A stretch of DNA of 64,000 nucleotides from Oscarella lobularis (taxonomy: Eukaryota; Porifera; Homoscleromorpha; Homosclerophorida; Oscarellidae). The position numbers were made by a program, and so were the translations under genes. Shown piece by piece: positions 46,468 to 58,700 of the stretch (positions within the stretch are counted from its first letter, which is position 1; every line of letters begins with the position of its first letter). A model generated the notes under the pieces. The model saw nothing but the letters and a program-made list of their open reading frames with translations. It made no database searches and was not told where the DNA came from. The stretch spans positions 1,116,001 through 1,180,000 of the forward strand of contig NC_089180.1 of the NCBI RefSeq assembly GCF_947507565.1, read 5' to 3'.

Positions 46468-47880
46468 TACAATTCGGGGTGTTCGAGATTTTCGACGAAA
46501 GGTATCTGCGCGCAAAGGCGAGAGCGCGCCCGTCGTGCCAACGCGAAGATGAAAAAAAACCGTTACTGTACCTGCCCCGACATTGGGCATCCTACGACCA
46601 GCTCGAAGAGTTCGGCGAATAGACGAGTAACGCTGCGCGTCTGCAAAAGCGAAGATGGGACTCCGGCGAGCCCATTCCATGGATCGCGCTTACGGTTGGA
46701 GATTCGATGTCCGCCATTGAAGGGTGGAACGACTTCCCAACCTTCTCGAATGAAGACTTCAAGAAGACGTGAATTTCTTGCGACTTGAGCAACGGAAAGC
46801 ATGTGGTCATTGCGCCTCCTTCCATCGTAGCTTCCATCAGCGTTCTCTAGGCATGCGCGATAGTTGTATCTAATCTCTCATGCGCGCGAAAATGCATCGA
46901 CACCTCCGAGGACGGGCCGCGCAGGGACTGCATCTATTAGTGTATATATGGATGCTAAATGCACGTGTGTTGGGCTACCTATCTCCTAAATAAACCCACG
47001 CGCGCTTGTTTCGTTCGACGGCAGTTTTGGGGAGCTTCTTATCGCGGGCTGCACGCCCGCGGCGAACTAAAGAACAAGGGGGCCGGGCTAAACTCGAAAA
47101 GAACTTACATTAGCATTTTGAGTGGCGTGCACGTCGGAAGCCTTATTATCGATCGTAAATTGGTCCTTGCTACGTCTTCGACGGCCCCTGTCTAAAACCG
47201 CTCCAATTTACGTCACGTTGGCACCGCCAATTCGACCGTTATGTATCGATCGACCGATGCGTTCGTTTATTTTTTTTCCGGCGTTTTTCGACCCGCTGAC
47301 TTTTCACAACAAAAAGGCGTCGAGTCGACTCGCCCGCTTTTTGAGCGCTCGAAACCTCGCGCGCGCGATCCTCACTCTCGTATCCTTCGTCGAAACGATG
47401 TTTTTATGTTGTATGACGCATAGAAAAGGGATCGGGAGTGCGTGTGGTCCGTTGCTGTTTGCTTGGGCGAATGCAAGGGTGTGGTTTACTTTGAGCGCAG
47501 GATGGCCTAAAGGCCTCTCTTTCCTTTCCTTCTGACATCAATCATGCGAAATGAAGGGAATTAGGGAGTCCCAAAAAAGAAGAATCGCGATCCTATTAGA
47601 AGGACCCCCTTAGCGGCTTCACGATTCCCCCCGCCGCGAATCTCGATCGCAATTCCTCCACTTCCTCTAGAACGTTCGTCCCCGCTGTGGCACTTTTACG
47701 AGGTGGGGCCCCCTAACAGCATTTGCACGCACACGCCATTTCCACCGAATAAACGCCTGTTGACATTGAGGTCAACAACGTTAGCGAGTCGGCGTATCGC
47801 CCTCGACCAAATTGAATGACATGTTGCTGAAGTTGCCCAAACTGAAGACCTCATACATATACGCGACGAGGTCTCCCTAT
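46468..47880. other. no identified gene
   Basis: A leftward open stretch at 46560-46840 is free of stops in more than one frame and could be an exon, but resembles no family known to me. The rest is GC-rich with many short frames. Nothing reportable. Confidence 0.35.
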
Positions 47881-47889
47881 CACCTCGCA

Positions 47890-48600
47890 CCTGTAATCCT
47901 AATCCTAATCCTAATTCTACCCCTAGTCCTAATGTAACCTCTAATCCTTAACCTACCCCTAATCCTACCCCTAATCTATATCTTACACCATTGATCCTTC
48001 ATTTGCTCCTCCCCTCTTTTCATCGATCGTTTTCCTATTCTGCGCATACCGTCCTTCTCCTCTCCCATTCAACTAAGCGCCCTAGATAAAAGAAATGTAA
48101 AATGATTGAATAGTTCAAAAAAAGGTAAAAAAAACTATATCCTATACCATCGACTCCTATTTGGCTCCGATCCTCCTTGTCCTGTCGACGTCCCTTCCCT
48201 TTGTCCTAGTTTGTCCTTATCCTTTCTCTCCCTATTGTATCTCCCTATCTATAAACAAAGTAAAATAAATACAGAGGCTAAAAATAAATCTATTCCCCAT
48301 ACCGATCGATCCCTTGCTTGCTCTTTCTCCTTCCTCTCCAATTGCCATTCCCTTCCCCTTGTCCTCGTATATCCTTATCCTTTCTCTCCCTAGTGTATCT
48401 CCCTATCTATAAACAAAATAAAATAAATACAGAAGTTAAAAATAAATCCATTCCCCAAACCGATCGATCATATGCCTGCTCTTTCTTCTTCCTTTCCAAT
48501 TGCCAGTCCCTTCCCCTTGTCCCTGTCTGTCCTTATCCTTTCTCTCCCTATTGTATCTCCTTATCTATAAACAAAATAAAATGAATACAAACGCTAAAAA
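47890..48600. repeat. CCTAAT-type simple repeat and about 150-base tandem repeats
   Basis: 47893-47985 is built of degenerate CCTAAT/CCCCTAATC words. From about 48130 to 48590, three tandem units of about 150 bases follow, each with TTGTCCT...TCCTTATCCTTTCTCTCCCTA..GTATCTCC and TCTATAAACAAA.TAAAAT. No genes. Confidence 0.8.
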
Positions 48601-49420
48601 TAAATCTACTTCCTATACCTCAGGCTATTGATCACTCTTGACCTCCCCCCTATAAACACACACAAACCAAAGCCCCTATACCGTGTGAGAGTGCAATGCA
48701 CTTATCTGATAGCACCCCTGATTAAGAATGACACTATAAAAAAGAGAAATAAAAGATTAGATAATCATATATAACATAACATTATTTATCCTCTTAAAAC
48801 CATCTAAAAAAGAGTGATAAACGCTCCTCCCCTCCCGGACTGTTCTAAATTCCCTTGTCACACAATCGTCCCCCCCTAAAAACGAAAGAAAGAAATAACC
48901 CCTTCGCAACAACAGATTTATAGAGAAATACTAAGACAACCATGCACGAAACCGTGCTCTAAAACCGAATCGCGCAGTAAACACTGCTCAAAACTACAAG
49001 AATCGCGAGAAAACCATTTTTTCCCCCTTCGGGCCCCCAATCCCCAACGCGCAGCAGAAACAGTCTCTCAAACACGTCCAAACCTCACCGCAAAACGCTG
49101 GAATCCTAAGAACCGCGTAGAGAACAGAGAAAAAGAGTAGTAAAACCCTTCGAACGCGTATGGGACCCCGAAACTGAAACGCACTGGGTTAAATGACACA
49201 CAAACACATAATTTACCCTTCGCGATAGTCGATCCCCTCCCTTGTCGTCCCCTTCGCCCGCCGTTCTGTAGCGATGAATGAATATAGTACTCCCGTATAC
49301 GCGGAACCCCGGATAGCCACCTCGCGAATTTCGAGAACTTACGCTCAAAGACTACTTCCTACACGGCCAAATACGTATAACACACTATTCTTATTACAAT
49401 AGATGGCATGGAAAACAGCG
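48601..49420. repeat. diverged interspersed repeat, kin of 33.2-33.8 kb
   Basis: Shares blocks CCAAAGCCCCTATA...GCACTTATCTGATA and CAACCATGCAC with 33260-33810. No coding content seen. Confidence 0.5.
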
Positions 49421-50820
49421 AAAAAGCTCGTTGAAACGTAAAACGTCGACATGCAAAAAAACGCGATTTTATGATGTCAAACCTCAAATACGCCCACCAG
49501 ACCCTACACCCATATTAAACTACATAAAATTATCTACAAAACACCAGTAAAACAATTGTCAATCCTTCTAATCTACTATACAAAATAACGGGTATTAGTT
49601 GACAGTTCACAAAACACGAATTCCTTAATAATAAATAGAGATTACACCCAATGACGTCATCCACAGGATTTTAGATAGAGCTCCAAAAGCGCTCTCCAAT
49701 GATGTATAACACAAACATAACGGGCCAAACGTAACACTAATCCCGCAACTTATTGATTTTAAGCGATTTTTAGAAAAATGAAATTCTGCATAACTTCGTA
49801 GGAACTCACTGAAACCACTTGGGATTTTTTCAGTGGGGGCCACGCATAGTAGAATTGCATTCCATAACTCCCCTAACAAATCCCCACGTTTCCCTGGTAA
49901 CCAAAAATCTTAAAAGATTTTTCCTTACCAATACCCCTTTAACCAACCATAACTTTAAACTCAAAGCACGAATCGGGCTTCCAATCTCCCTTTCCGGAGA
50001 TCTACCACTAGGGAATCCTCTAAACTAACCGTTGCCATGGTTACTAAACCTTTTTTTAAAATGCTTTTGTCGACCCCTCCTATAAAAAACCCTCCTACAA
50101 ACCACTCTACACCTCCCCAACACTACAGAACCATAGAAATTACCTCACCCCTACAATTACCTCACCCTTAAATCTTCTATATACGGGCTGTCTGTATAGT
50201 GACGTAAGTGTTCATGTTACGTGGCGTGGTAGTGACGTCAGGAGGTTATTAGCGAATAATAGAGGAGGGGCTCCAGTTCTGGCCAAACTAGCTAAGCAGA
50301 CGTCAATAAAGCCTAAGTTTAACTAGCTACAGAGAGCGCGTCGAAAGAACGGGGCCGTGGCCCGGAAAGGGCTGCGTCCCCCAGCGGACAATCCACGGTT
50401 GCGCCAGCGGGTACGCAATCGTGACAAAAAGGAGCCCGTTTACGGTGGCGTAACTGTAGCCACGGCGATATGGATAACCTCTATACTGTAGTCTAGAACG
50501 GTCTAGAACGCGATCGCGGAACGAAAAATTCCCATGCGCGACGGACCTTCAGAACTCGATCGCGCAACGATAAAACGCACGTCTAAACAAAACAGGAGCC
50601 ATTCGAACGAGAGCGAACGCTCGCCAAAGGAGCACATTGAATTCGAAACAAAAAATTAGCACCCGTATCAGCAAACCCGGATGCCCTGTCGCGTAAAAAA
50701 ACATGTTTCTCCGACACCAAAAAAAACAGGGTTACTGCACTCAAGACCACAGACAACATTGAGGACGAGGAACAAGACGGAAACAAAGAATCAACATTGA
50801 CTACAAAAAATGAAGTACAG
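49421..50820. other. no gene seen
   Basis: AT-rich, poor in long open frames. At 50180-50330 there is a TGACGT-rich stretch with an AATAAA word, and near 50495 a short direct duplication (GTCTAGAACG). A leftward frame at 50583-50837 has one hydrophobic segment but overlaps the end of the NTPase gene and is unsupported. Confidence 0.4.
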
Positions 50821-52157
50821 TCACTTTTTCTCGTCATCGCCGCCGCTCTTCAAAGGATGTCCTTCATTGAGGACGATGTACTTGATTGCATTACTATGTA
50901 ATTCAAGCTCACCAAGATTTACGTATCGAAGAAGATCGCGTTTGAGCAGTTGACGTATTGCTGCATCACAATCGACCCCTTTGGCTTTGAAGTCATCCTG
51001 TCCCGCTCGATCTCGCAATTCAGTGGCCTTTTCGAATCCCTTTGGATTCTCGGCGAGAAGACGAAGAATTCGATACTGAAACTCTTGAGCGGGTTCGGAT
51101 TTCTCAATTCTCGGCCAAACAGAAAAGACTTTGGCTAAATCATCATTGGGCACAGACAAGACTGACTTAAACAGCTCTTCTTTCGTTGTAATTGCTTTAG
51201 CTACGCTTTCACGGGCCGGCTTAGGGGGAGCGGCTATTCCAAAGAGACGCTTCAAAGCTGCTTTGAGTCCTCCTCCTTCCTTCGACGTCGACTTAGGCTT
51301 TTCTTTAACGGCGTCAGCTGCATTCTTCAGCAGGCCAATTCTTCCACCGGTCACGCACTTGTACACGTCATCGGCATCAAACTTTTTTCCTGCTGCTTCA
51401 AATCGTTTCTTCAGAAACTCCTTGGCCTCCTCCTCGCTGACGTCACGTGAAAATACCAGTTTAAGGCGAGATGAACTGCTCACTGACCTCATTACATCGA
51501 GAGCCACCCCACTGGAATCAACCAGTATCCAGTGAATCACGCCATCATCTGCGTGGTCTTTAGCCCTATCAAGTAACTTGCGAAGTTCCTCCGGCCCTCG
51601 AAGATCAGACGGAGGAAGAGGGACGAGTTTGTTGACCCCGTCAATGATGATCGTCGTCACTCGACCGTTTGCATATTCCCTCGCTGATTCACCCAAACGG
51701 TGGGTTACTTCACTAAGAGAAATTTCAGGCGCTTGCTCTTTGGCAAATGCCTCCCTTATTAAGTTAGGGACCGCATTTAAAAGGCCATGCATGACTGCCG
51801 GTTGATCCATGGAGAAGGCTTTAGCAAGACACTTATAAAGTGGCTGCTCTGCAGTGACGTAATGAACACCCTTGACTCCTTCCTTGCGCAACTCATCGAC
51901 TACTTCCATCATTGCACGCGATTTTCCTGCTCGGTGAGGCCCAATGTAAACATGAAAATATGACGAAGGGGGGAAAGGGCTCATGATCAGTTCTCTGAGT
52001 CTCGCTTTCTCTTCCGTTCGATCAACGTAATCTTCATTGGCAATGGGAGACAACTTCTTATTGGTAGTCGAAGAGAGACGTTTTTCAAAATACAAAATTC
52101 TTCCACAGCAATAGAGAAAGTATCCCGCAGCTGACGCGAGGGGGATCGAAGTCTTTG
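50821..52157 (-). CDS. P-loop NTPase with winged-helix-like end (Crinkler/RHS-effector type)
   Basis: One exon of about 445 codons ends at 50821, with a TGTAG acceptor just upstream of 52157. It begins with a hydrophobic segment (SIPLASAAGYFLYCCG), then DYVDRTEEKARLRELI, Walker A GPHRAGKSRAMM and Walker B TTIIIDGVNKLV. An AAA/STAND-like lid follows (SRDVSEEEAKEFLKKRFEAA) and a winged-helix-like C-terminus (EFQYRILRLLAENP, AIRQLLKRDLLRYV). The VDRTEEK...GPHRAGKS arrangement and the D-x-x-N-K Walker B resemble the NTPase module of Crinkler/RHS effectors. Here it is a separate gene with no nuclease or kinase attached. Upstream exons and the start codon are not fixed. Confidence 0.72.
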
Positions 52158-52228
52158 CTACATTAATGAAAGGGGTGGGTTAGGGGATTTTTTTAACATC
52201 TACTTCCTAGCAAATACCATTTCGTGAC

Positions 52229-52500
52229 ACAAAGTCTTTCAATCGAAGCAGTCTATTAGAGCCACTAGCTGGGAAGGTCAACGAAAAGTTGAAAAGCGTC
52301 CTGATACCGCTCAAAAAGTTTCTACCTTTCATATTTGCCCATATGTCTTTCCATCGCTGAAATTTCAATGGAGGCCGTTCATTAGAGCCGCTACCTGGGA
52401 AGGGTCAACAAAGAGTTGAGCGGTGGCGGCATCTTCTGATACCGCTGGAAACGTTTCTACCATTTTTTTTGCCATTTTCAGCAAAAAGTCTTCCAATTGG
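52229..52500. repeat. two-copy tandem duplication (about 130-base unit)
   Basis: Units 52229-52345 and 52360-52500 share TTAGAGCC(A/G)CTA(G/C)CTGGGAAGG...CTGATACCGCT.(G/A)AAA.GTTTCTACC. On the - strand the second unit is open (MVETFPAVSEDAATAQLFVD), so it may be an exon of the NTPase gene that has duplicated. Confidence 0.65.
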
Positions 52501-52522
52501 TAGTGAGAGACGTTGCTTTGCA

Positions 52523-52819
52523 CTACTCCAGCCGCAGCCGCCCTTGAGAAGAAGCCCGTTGCTCAAAGTACTGTAACAAACGAATCAATAGATACATTGG
52601 ATCAATCCACTTTACAAACACATACCGATTCAAACGAGACAAAAGCATTTCGAATTCTTTTAATTCAACGGCCCGGGCCGCACACACACTCTCTATTAAG
52701 CTAATGATAAAAAACACATTAGTGACATTACTATTCTTTCCCAACAAAACTTTGAACAAGTCGCGTGCAACTCTAGACGACGTATGGGTTACAATGTCGC
52801 CGGGGAGGAGGCGTGTCAT
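52523..52819 (-). CDS. possible 5' exons, unidentified
   Basis: The ATG at 52819 reads MTRLLPGDIVTHTSSRVARD. A region with plausible splice sites continues to ELKEFEMLLSRLNR and FEQRASSQGRLRLE. It may be the 5' part of the NTPase gene. No domain recognised. Confidence 0.3.
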   Translation of the reverse strand: MTRLLPGDIVTHTSSRVARDLFKVLLGKNSNVTNVFFIISLIESVCAARAVELKEFEMLLSRLNRYVFVKWIDPMYLLIRLLQYFEQRASSQGRLRLE

Positions 52820-52929
52820 ATTATATATTCATCATGTGACGTTCAACAATCATCGGCGGCGGAGATCGTTTGCCTAGTTCGTTTCCCTAGTACGTAAAAC
52901 GATCCCCGCCCGCCGCGCGGGCCCCCAAC

Positions 52930-53219
52930 ATGCATTCTCCGGCGGCAAGTCGCAATAAGTCCGTCAAGGAAAAGGTGTAAGTGTGAGGGAAAGCGGCCGG
53001 CGGCGGTGGCGGCGGCTGAGTGGTGGCAAAATCAAAAAGCTACGACGCTTCGGCTCTCTCACCTGCCGATTGAAAGCTTTTAGATCGTCACCAGAACCAG
53101 GATCGTCCGATTGGAGCGGTGCCGAACTCAGCCGAAGAGATTCGAGCGCACAATCCGTCTGTCTACAATACGGGACACTTTGTCACCTCGCCCACGCAAC
53201 GAAGGACGAGCGTTCTTAG
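52930..53219 (+). CDS. possible first exons of an unidentified gene
   Basis: The ATG at 52930 (MHSPAASRNKSVKEK) ends at a GTGTAAGT donor after 15 codons. A following exon from about 53086 has an open frame containing SAEEIRAHNPSVYNTGHFVT. It is divergent from the 52.8 kb leftward ATG, with about 110 GC-rich bases between, so a shared promoter is plausible. Function unknown. Confidence 0.35.
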
Positions 53220-54880
53220 AAAGAGTCTCTAAATCTCTTTCTGAGCTAGTTCTTATTTTTGTAAACAAATCCTCCGTTTAAAATTAGGCCAAAATCACAA
53301 TTTTTTGTCATTTTTTGCGAGAAATCAATGAGCAAAAAATTCATTTTCGCATCTCAAGCGAAAATGTAGCGAAATTATTACGTCATTACACTACTAGATG
53401 CGAAAAACCATAGCTTCTGTTTTGGGCGAGAAAGGGCCAATTACGCGAGAATGAGAGGAACGCCCACCTTCGTTTAACCTCCTAAGAGCTAAGTTGCGCT
53501 TTATGCGCTGGATAACCTAGTCTAGCTACATCTACAGAAGCTTTCGAGCTACTTTCGAAGAAGCGAAACTAAAGATTCGAGGCAGGAGAGCTATTTTCCG
53601 CCTATCGAACTGGACTTAAAATGGCGGCGGTCACATGCTTGTGACGTCATTGTAGACAGACGGGAAGTCCTCAACTGGCGCATGCGCAGTGAGCGCTATC
53701 TAACCATAGATGTATGAGAGATCATCTATGATCTAACTAGATGTAATTACATCTATGGTGAAACTGGCTGATTTCGAGCAGGAAATTTTAGACAAACCCC
53801 ATTAGGAGCTTGTTTAATTATTAAAAGGCTAAGGCAGCGCTGAAAAGGTTTTTCTGCAGTATCTTCGCGTTTTTGCTGTTTATCGGAATTTTCGCGCCGC
53901 GCAACGACTTCGTGTTTATAGACCGAGCGGTACGTAGAGGCGAGGAGAGCCACAGCCGAGCGTTTCTTTGCTTTTTCGCCGGGTTTTCGCGGTGCGCGGG
54001 GCCCGGTGATGTTTCTGTGTGATCGCGTCTCTTTGGTGGGCGTTTTCTTACCTTTGTCGTTGTTGATGTTGAGCCTTCGTTTCTTCCCAACGAGGGGCCT
54101 CATTTCCATTCGTCTACCCCATTGCGGGGCCCCATTTCCCTACGGTGCTAATTATCTCGCTGCGTTCTTCGCCCTTCTCTTCTTTCCGCTTTTGCTCCGT
54201 TTTTGCTGCGCGTGACGTGTTCCAAGCTGTATATATATAGCGTGTTGACGTAATGAGATTAGCCACGTGACCTCTCGAACCAGTGAGTCCCCATTCGTGC
54301 ACTTGGGGCCCCGCCGACAATGTCCCATCTAGTCTTTCTTCTTCCCTTTCTTAAGCGGCTCGGCCCGTACTCCGGCGATCTTTCCCTTCTCCGTCGCGCC
54401 GACGCTTACACGGAAGCGGAAATCGTACGGACTACGCCTCGTCGCGAAAGCGAATTCTCTCGATCTCGACCTCATACCGCTCGTTCATACGTTCGGTCAC
54501 TTGGGATTCGTGCTGAAGCACGAACCCGCGCGACGTGACGTTAGTGGCATTCCGATTCAGCGGCGCTAACCAAACGACTCGTCGCCGACGTGGCGCGTCT
54601 CCATCCGAACGCGAAGCGAATACACGTCGGCGGCGGCGAAGTCGGCGGAATCGGAAAACCAACCCCTCCACCAATGCACTCACCTCACCCTTTCCATACC
54701 GTTTCCCCTTACAATACGCATATGAGGCACTTATCTAATAGTTCCCTCTTGATAATTTCCCTCCTGTGAATTGAGCCACGTCCCTCCAGAAAAATTTCCC
54801 CACGTTTCTTCATAATTGCTGTCCCCGCAACTTGAACCAACTTCAGTCTACGACAATGAAAATGACGTTAGGAGAGCACC
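53220..54880. other. no gene supported
   Basis: Several open frames on both strands, none recognisable. A 50-base imperfect palindrome lies at 53703-53757 (ACCATAGATGTA ... TACATCTATGGT). GC-rich from 54000 to 54700. Confidence 0.4.
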
Positions 54881-54889
54881 TTGACTGAC

Positions 54890-55560
54890 GACTTAGGCAT
54901 ACTAACCCTGTGTCCCAGTGGACTCCGCAGCATGTCCTGCCGGTTGATACACCCCTAGAAAAAAAACAATAATGTACTACCGCATTAATTAGGGAAGAAA
55001 ATAAAAATAAAGAATGAAGGGTACCTCAAACATTCGACGCCAAACAAAACTTTGGGCCTCTTGGGCCTCTTCTCTTCCACTTCGATGGTCTTCCCTTCTG
55101 TGTAGCTCTGCTAAGTACTTGTCCTCTCTGTAGCAAAGAATAAATTATCTCTAAAAAATAAAGAATATATTAATAACATCGAATAAAGATGATCTTTATC
55201 TACTCTGTGAATCCGGTGGCATTGGCTGGGTCTCCTGTCTCTGTCTAGATGCTGGATGAGACGAGACTTCTGTAAATGATCAGTCATAATGAAATGCCTT
55301 TCGAAGCTGAATAAACGTGCCTTGACTATCGGCGTTCTCCCTCTGTCGAGATAGCACTCTCCTCAACTGCGGCCAAAGGCTCTAAACCCCAAGAACACAA
55401 GGTAAATCAACAGCCTACACGTCCCTGGTGCTTATCATCTCAAAAAACCTTACTCAATGGAAGGAGATCACAGCTCTTCCTCGTTTAGTGCCGCTGGCCC
55501 TTCAGAAATTTGTCTTATTTAGAAAATCAGCGAGTTTTTGAGCACACTTTTCTGTGTGTC
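54890..55560 (-). CDS. multi-exon gene of unknown function, partial
   Basis: Leftward exons with good splice sites include EVSSHPASRQRQETQPMPP (about 55210-55275), EDKYLAELHRREDHRSGREE...SFVWRRMFE (about 55025-55130) and GCINRQDMLRSPLGHRVSMP (about 54890-54955). It is charged, helix-rich and low in complexity. I do not recognise it. The ends are unknown. Confidence 0.4.
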
Positions 55561-55777
55561 CCAACTAAGACATAGACGTCCATATTAACACATCGTTTCG
55601 TTTCGACTTCTCTTGTCGCTTTCAATCGAGCGTCGGTTTGCGAGGCGACGACGCGTGCTCTCGTAAAATAGAGAACCTGCTCCGACCGAATTGACCCGCT
55701 GCGTTGGGAAGGGATGTCGCTCTACTCGCGCGCATGCTCACGTTTTTCAACTCATAAACGGTCGAGCGGAGCGTGAA

Positions 55778-58700
55778 ATGGACGACCTAACCCAAAATTT
55801 CGACGCGATGGAAATAGCGAAAAAAGCGATAGCACGAGCTGAAGCGGCCGAACGAGAAGCTGAAGCCGAACGAGCCGAACGAGCAAAGGCCGAACGAGAA
55901 GCTGAAGCCGAACGAGCCGAACGAGCAAAGGCCGAACGAGAAGCTGAAACCCGACGAGCCGAAGCTGAAGCCGAACGAGCCGAACGAGCAAAGGCCGAAC
56001 GAGAAGCTGAAGACGAACGAGCCGGACGAGTAAAGGCCGAACGAAAAGCTGAAACCCGACGAGCCGAAGCTGAAGCCGAACGAGCCGGACGAGCAAAGGC
56101 CGAACGAGAAGCTGAAGACGAACGAGCCGGACGAGTAAAGGCCGAACGAAAAGCTGAAGACGCGGAACGACAAATTGAAGCCGAACGAGCAAAAGGTGCT
56201 GGAAAGGACGAAGAGCAGATCGAAGATGGCGCCCGAGGTCAGTTTATTTATTTTATTTTTTTTATGCTATGGCGCAATTCTAGAATGGAAGATTATTGAC
56301 AATCCCACTCACCTTAAAGCAAGCTGGGACGAAAATGTCAGTCTTCGTTTTCGTTGTTCAGGGTCAAACGTCCGTTACCAATGGATCCACAATACGACGA
56401 AGAATAGAGAGAAAAAGTATTGGAAAGATGTGAAACAAGGTAACGATTCCACACTGAATTTGATTTTGCGGAGGCGGGAAGACTTCGGATGGTATCGCTG
56501 CATTGCCCTGAGAAACGACCAATCGAAAAAACTCACTTCCAATGATGTTGAAATTAAGTGTTCGGTATGATAATGGCATAATTTATGTGTCTTCATTAGC
56601 TAATTCTTTTAGGATACGCTTATGTCGCCAGGGGATGTATCAACTAAGGATCATAACGTATTTTCTGAGAATTTCCTAACTGGATCCAAGTTTGCTGCCT
56701 CATACTCGGATGCATTTCTTCCATTCTTTTTGGACGACAACGACGATTCAGAGCTTGACTTGCTCTCCGCTGACTGTCTTGTCCATGTAGACTTTGATGC
56801 CAGTGATAACGACATCAGCAAATCTCTCAGCGAAGTCTTTTCTCGATGGCTGATAAGTCATGGTCTGGATTTCAGTATTGAAACAGACGCTCAGGATCAA
56901 GCTGGCAAAGGCCTAGGTAGTCAACACTCGTCACGTGTCTTCTACTCTTTCCGTTTGACCATCGCGACTCTACTGTCTCTAATGTAAGATTGGAATGAAT
57001 AAGAGGAATTTTAGCTTTCGAAAGAATCGAAACTCTTCTGTCAGTGTTTCGTAGCGCGGGCGGCGAATTCATCCACTTGCGCACTATCTCGTTTTTCGCC
57101 TCCGTTCTATTGTGAAACGAATGCTCTTTATTATTTTATTTTTTAGCCGCCCCATAGCCTCGATGTGCTCCAGACCCTCGCGCGTTAAGGGGGTGTGGTA
57201 CACCCCTCTTAACGCGCGAGGGTCTGGAGTATCGAGGCTATCTGGCTATCCCAGAACAGCCCAGAACCAGGGATATAATAGGGTTAGGGTGCCAGCATAG
57301 ATATGGTGCCAGAACAGAACTGAACAGAACTACTTTAGCGCTGTAGGCTTACCGTTACCAGTAGAACCTGCAGAACCTGCTTGACGAGTAAAGTGCGCTA
57401 CACAAAACATTCGCTCCTCTTCTTGTTGAATCAATCTTCTGGACGTTTCTCCGGCGTTCGAGACGGTTGAACAGTGGCTGTTCGCTTCTACCGGTAAGGA
57501 TGGGACATTGTCTGGGTCTTGAAATGGTGGATTTCCTTCGATTTACCGCTGCGCGCTTTTTGTTACGACCCGAAGGCGTATAGCACGCGCCGATCTCGTT
57601 CGATTAGCCGGAATAAAAGAGCGAGATCGGCGAAAGGCAGCAATTTGGAGAGAGGGGGCCCACCACTTGTGCGAAAGTGAAATCCAGTCCTCTCGCCGTC
57701 CACGCGAAAGCAGCTCTAGGCGAATTCCTTTCACGTTGTCCTCTACGCACTCCTCCCTTGCAGCTCGAGTTAGCTGAAGCTGGAACTAACGAAGAATTTC
57801 CGTGTAGATCTCGAATATCGACAGCTATTTCCTCACGTGACGCGAATAATGGCCGGCCGTATGTTTTGACGCACTGTCACGATTGATTTTCTCACTTTCT
57901 CTGTCTCTTTAGAAGTTGCAACGACGCCGCGCATCGAGGGCCCTGTTCTTCTATTTTCTGACGAACTCCTATGCCACTTCAGGGGTGAAGGCTGGAACCC
58001 ATCGTTCGACTGGCGTGTCGACTATTCGCGAGAGGAGCAGAAGACGTGGATAGTGTCTAACGATGGTCTGCGTTCGTTTTTGCGCCAAGATCCTAAACTG
58101 AAAATTGGTCGATACCACTGCAATGTCACGTTTGAAATGGAGTACGAGGGCAAGACTACAAAATTGTGTAGTCAAACAAAATCGCATTACATCTTCCCTG
58201 GTAATTGTGTTTGTCTGAGGTCTGTCTTTCACATTGATGTTACTTCTATAGAACCCGCTGATGATAAAGTTACCTCTACAGAACCCGCTGTTGATAAAGT
58301 TACCGCTACAGAACCCCCTGTTGACGAAGTTACCAGACAGCTGCAGAAAAGAAAGCGAAAGCGAAAGACTCGTTCGGTCAGTTTAAGCGAAAGCTGTTCT
58401 AGAGATCAGGATTCAATTTTTCTTGCGTTTCCTACCTTAGAAACATAGTTTCTCATCTCTTGCGAAAAAGCCTAAAGAATGCGTCAAGGCGTATGATGAG
58501 TATGCACAGCTTGACCTGACAACGCCAACACTGTGCCACGCATTCTTCTCGGCGGGGTCAGTCCTGAGCAATGACGACGTTGATTGTGAGAGGATGGAAG
58601 GTCTTGCTCAAAAGCTGATTTATGCCAATTGGTCCGACTGCCTCGGATTTGTTAAAAAAAGTGCAGAAGAGGAGCTCATGCAGCCAATCATTAATGAAAT

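Noticed and set aside
46185-46837. Leftward open frames opposite the end of the coiled-coil nuclease-kinase gene
   Set aside because: The first part is a shadow of the kinase exon; the rest is open in more than one frame and resembles nothing.
47893-47985. True telomere
   Set aside because: CCTAAT words are irregular and internal, with genes on both sides; treated as a simple repeat.
50180-50480. Possible long terminal repeat (AATAAA word, TGACGT box, sharp GC change)
   Set aside because: No matching second copy in the window and no associated coding region.
53753-54109. Leftward basic frame of about 118 codons
   Set aside because: Low-complexity Lys/Arg content and no splice or family support; not called.
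55752-56192. Leftward open frame of about 146 codons rich in Leu, Val and Arg
   Set aside because: Antisense shadow of the highly repetitive EAERAERAKAE coiled coil on the + strand.
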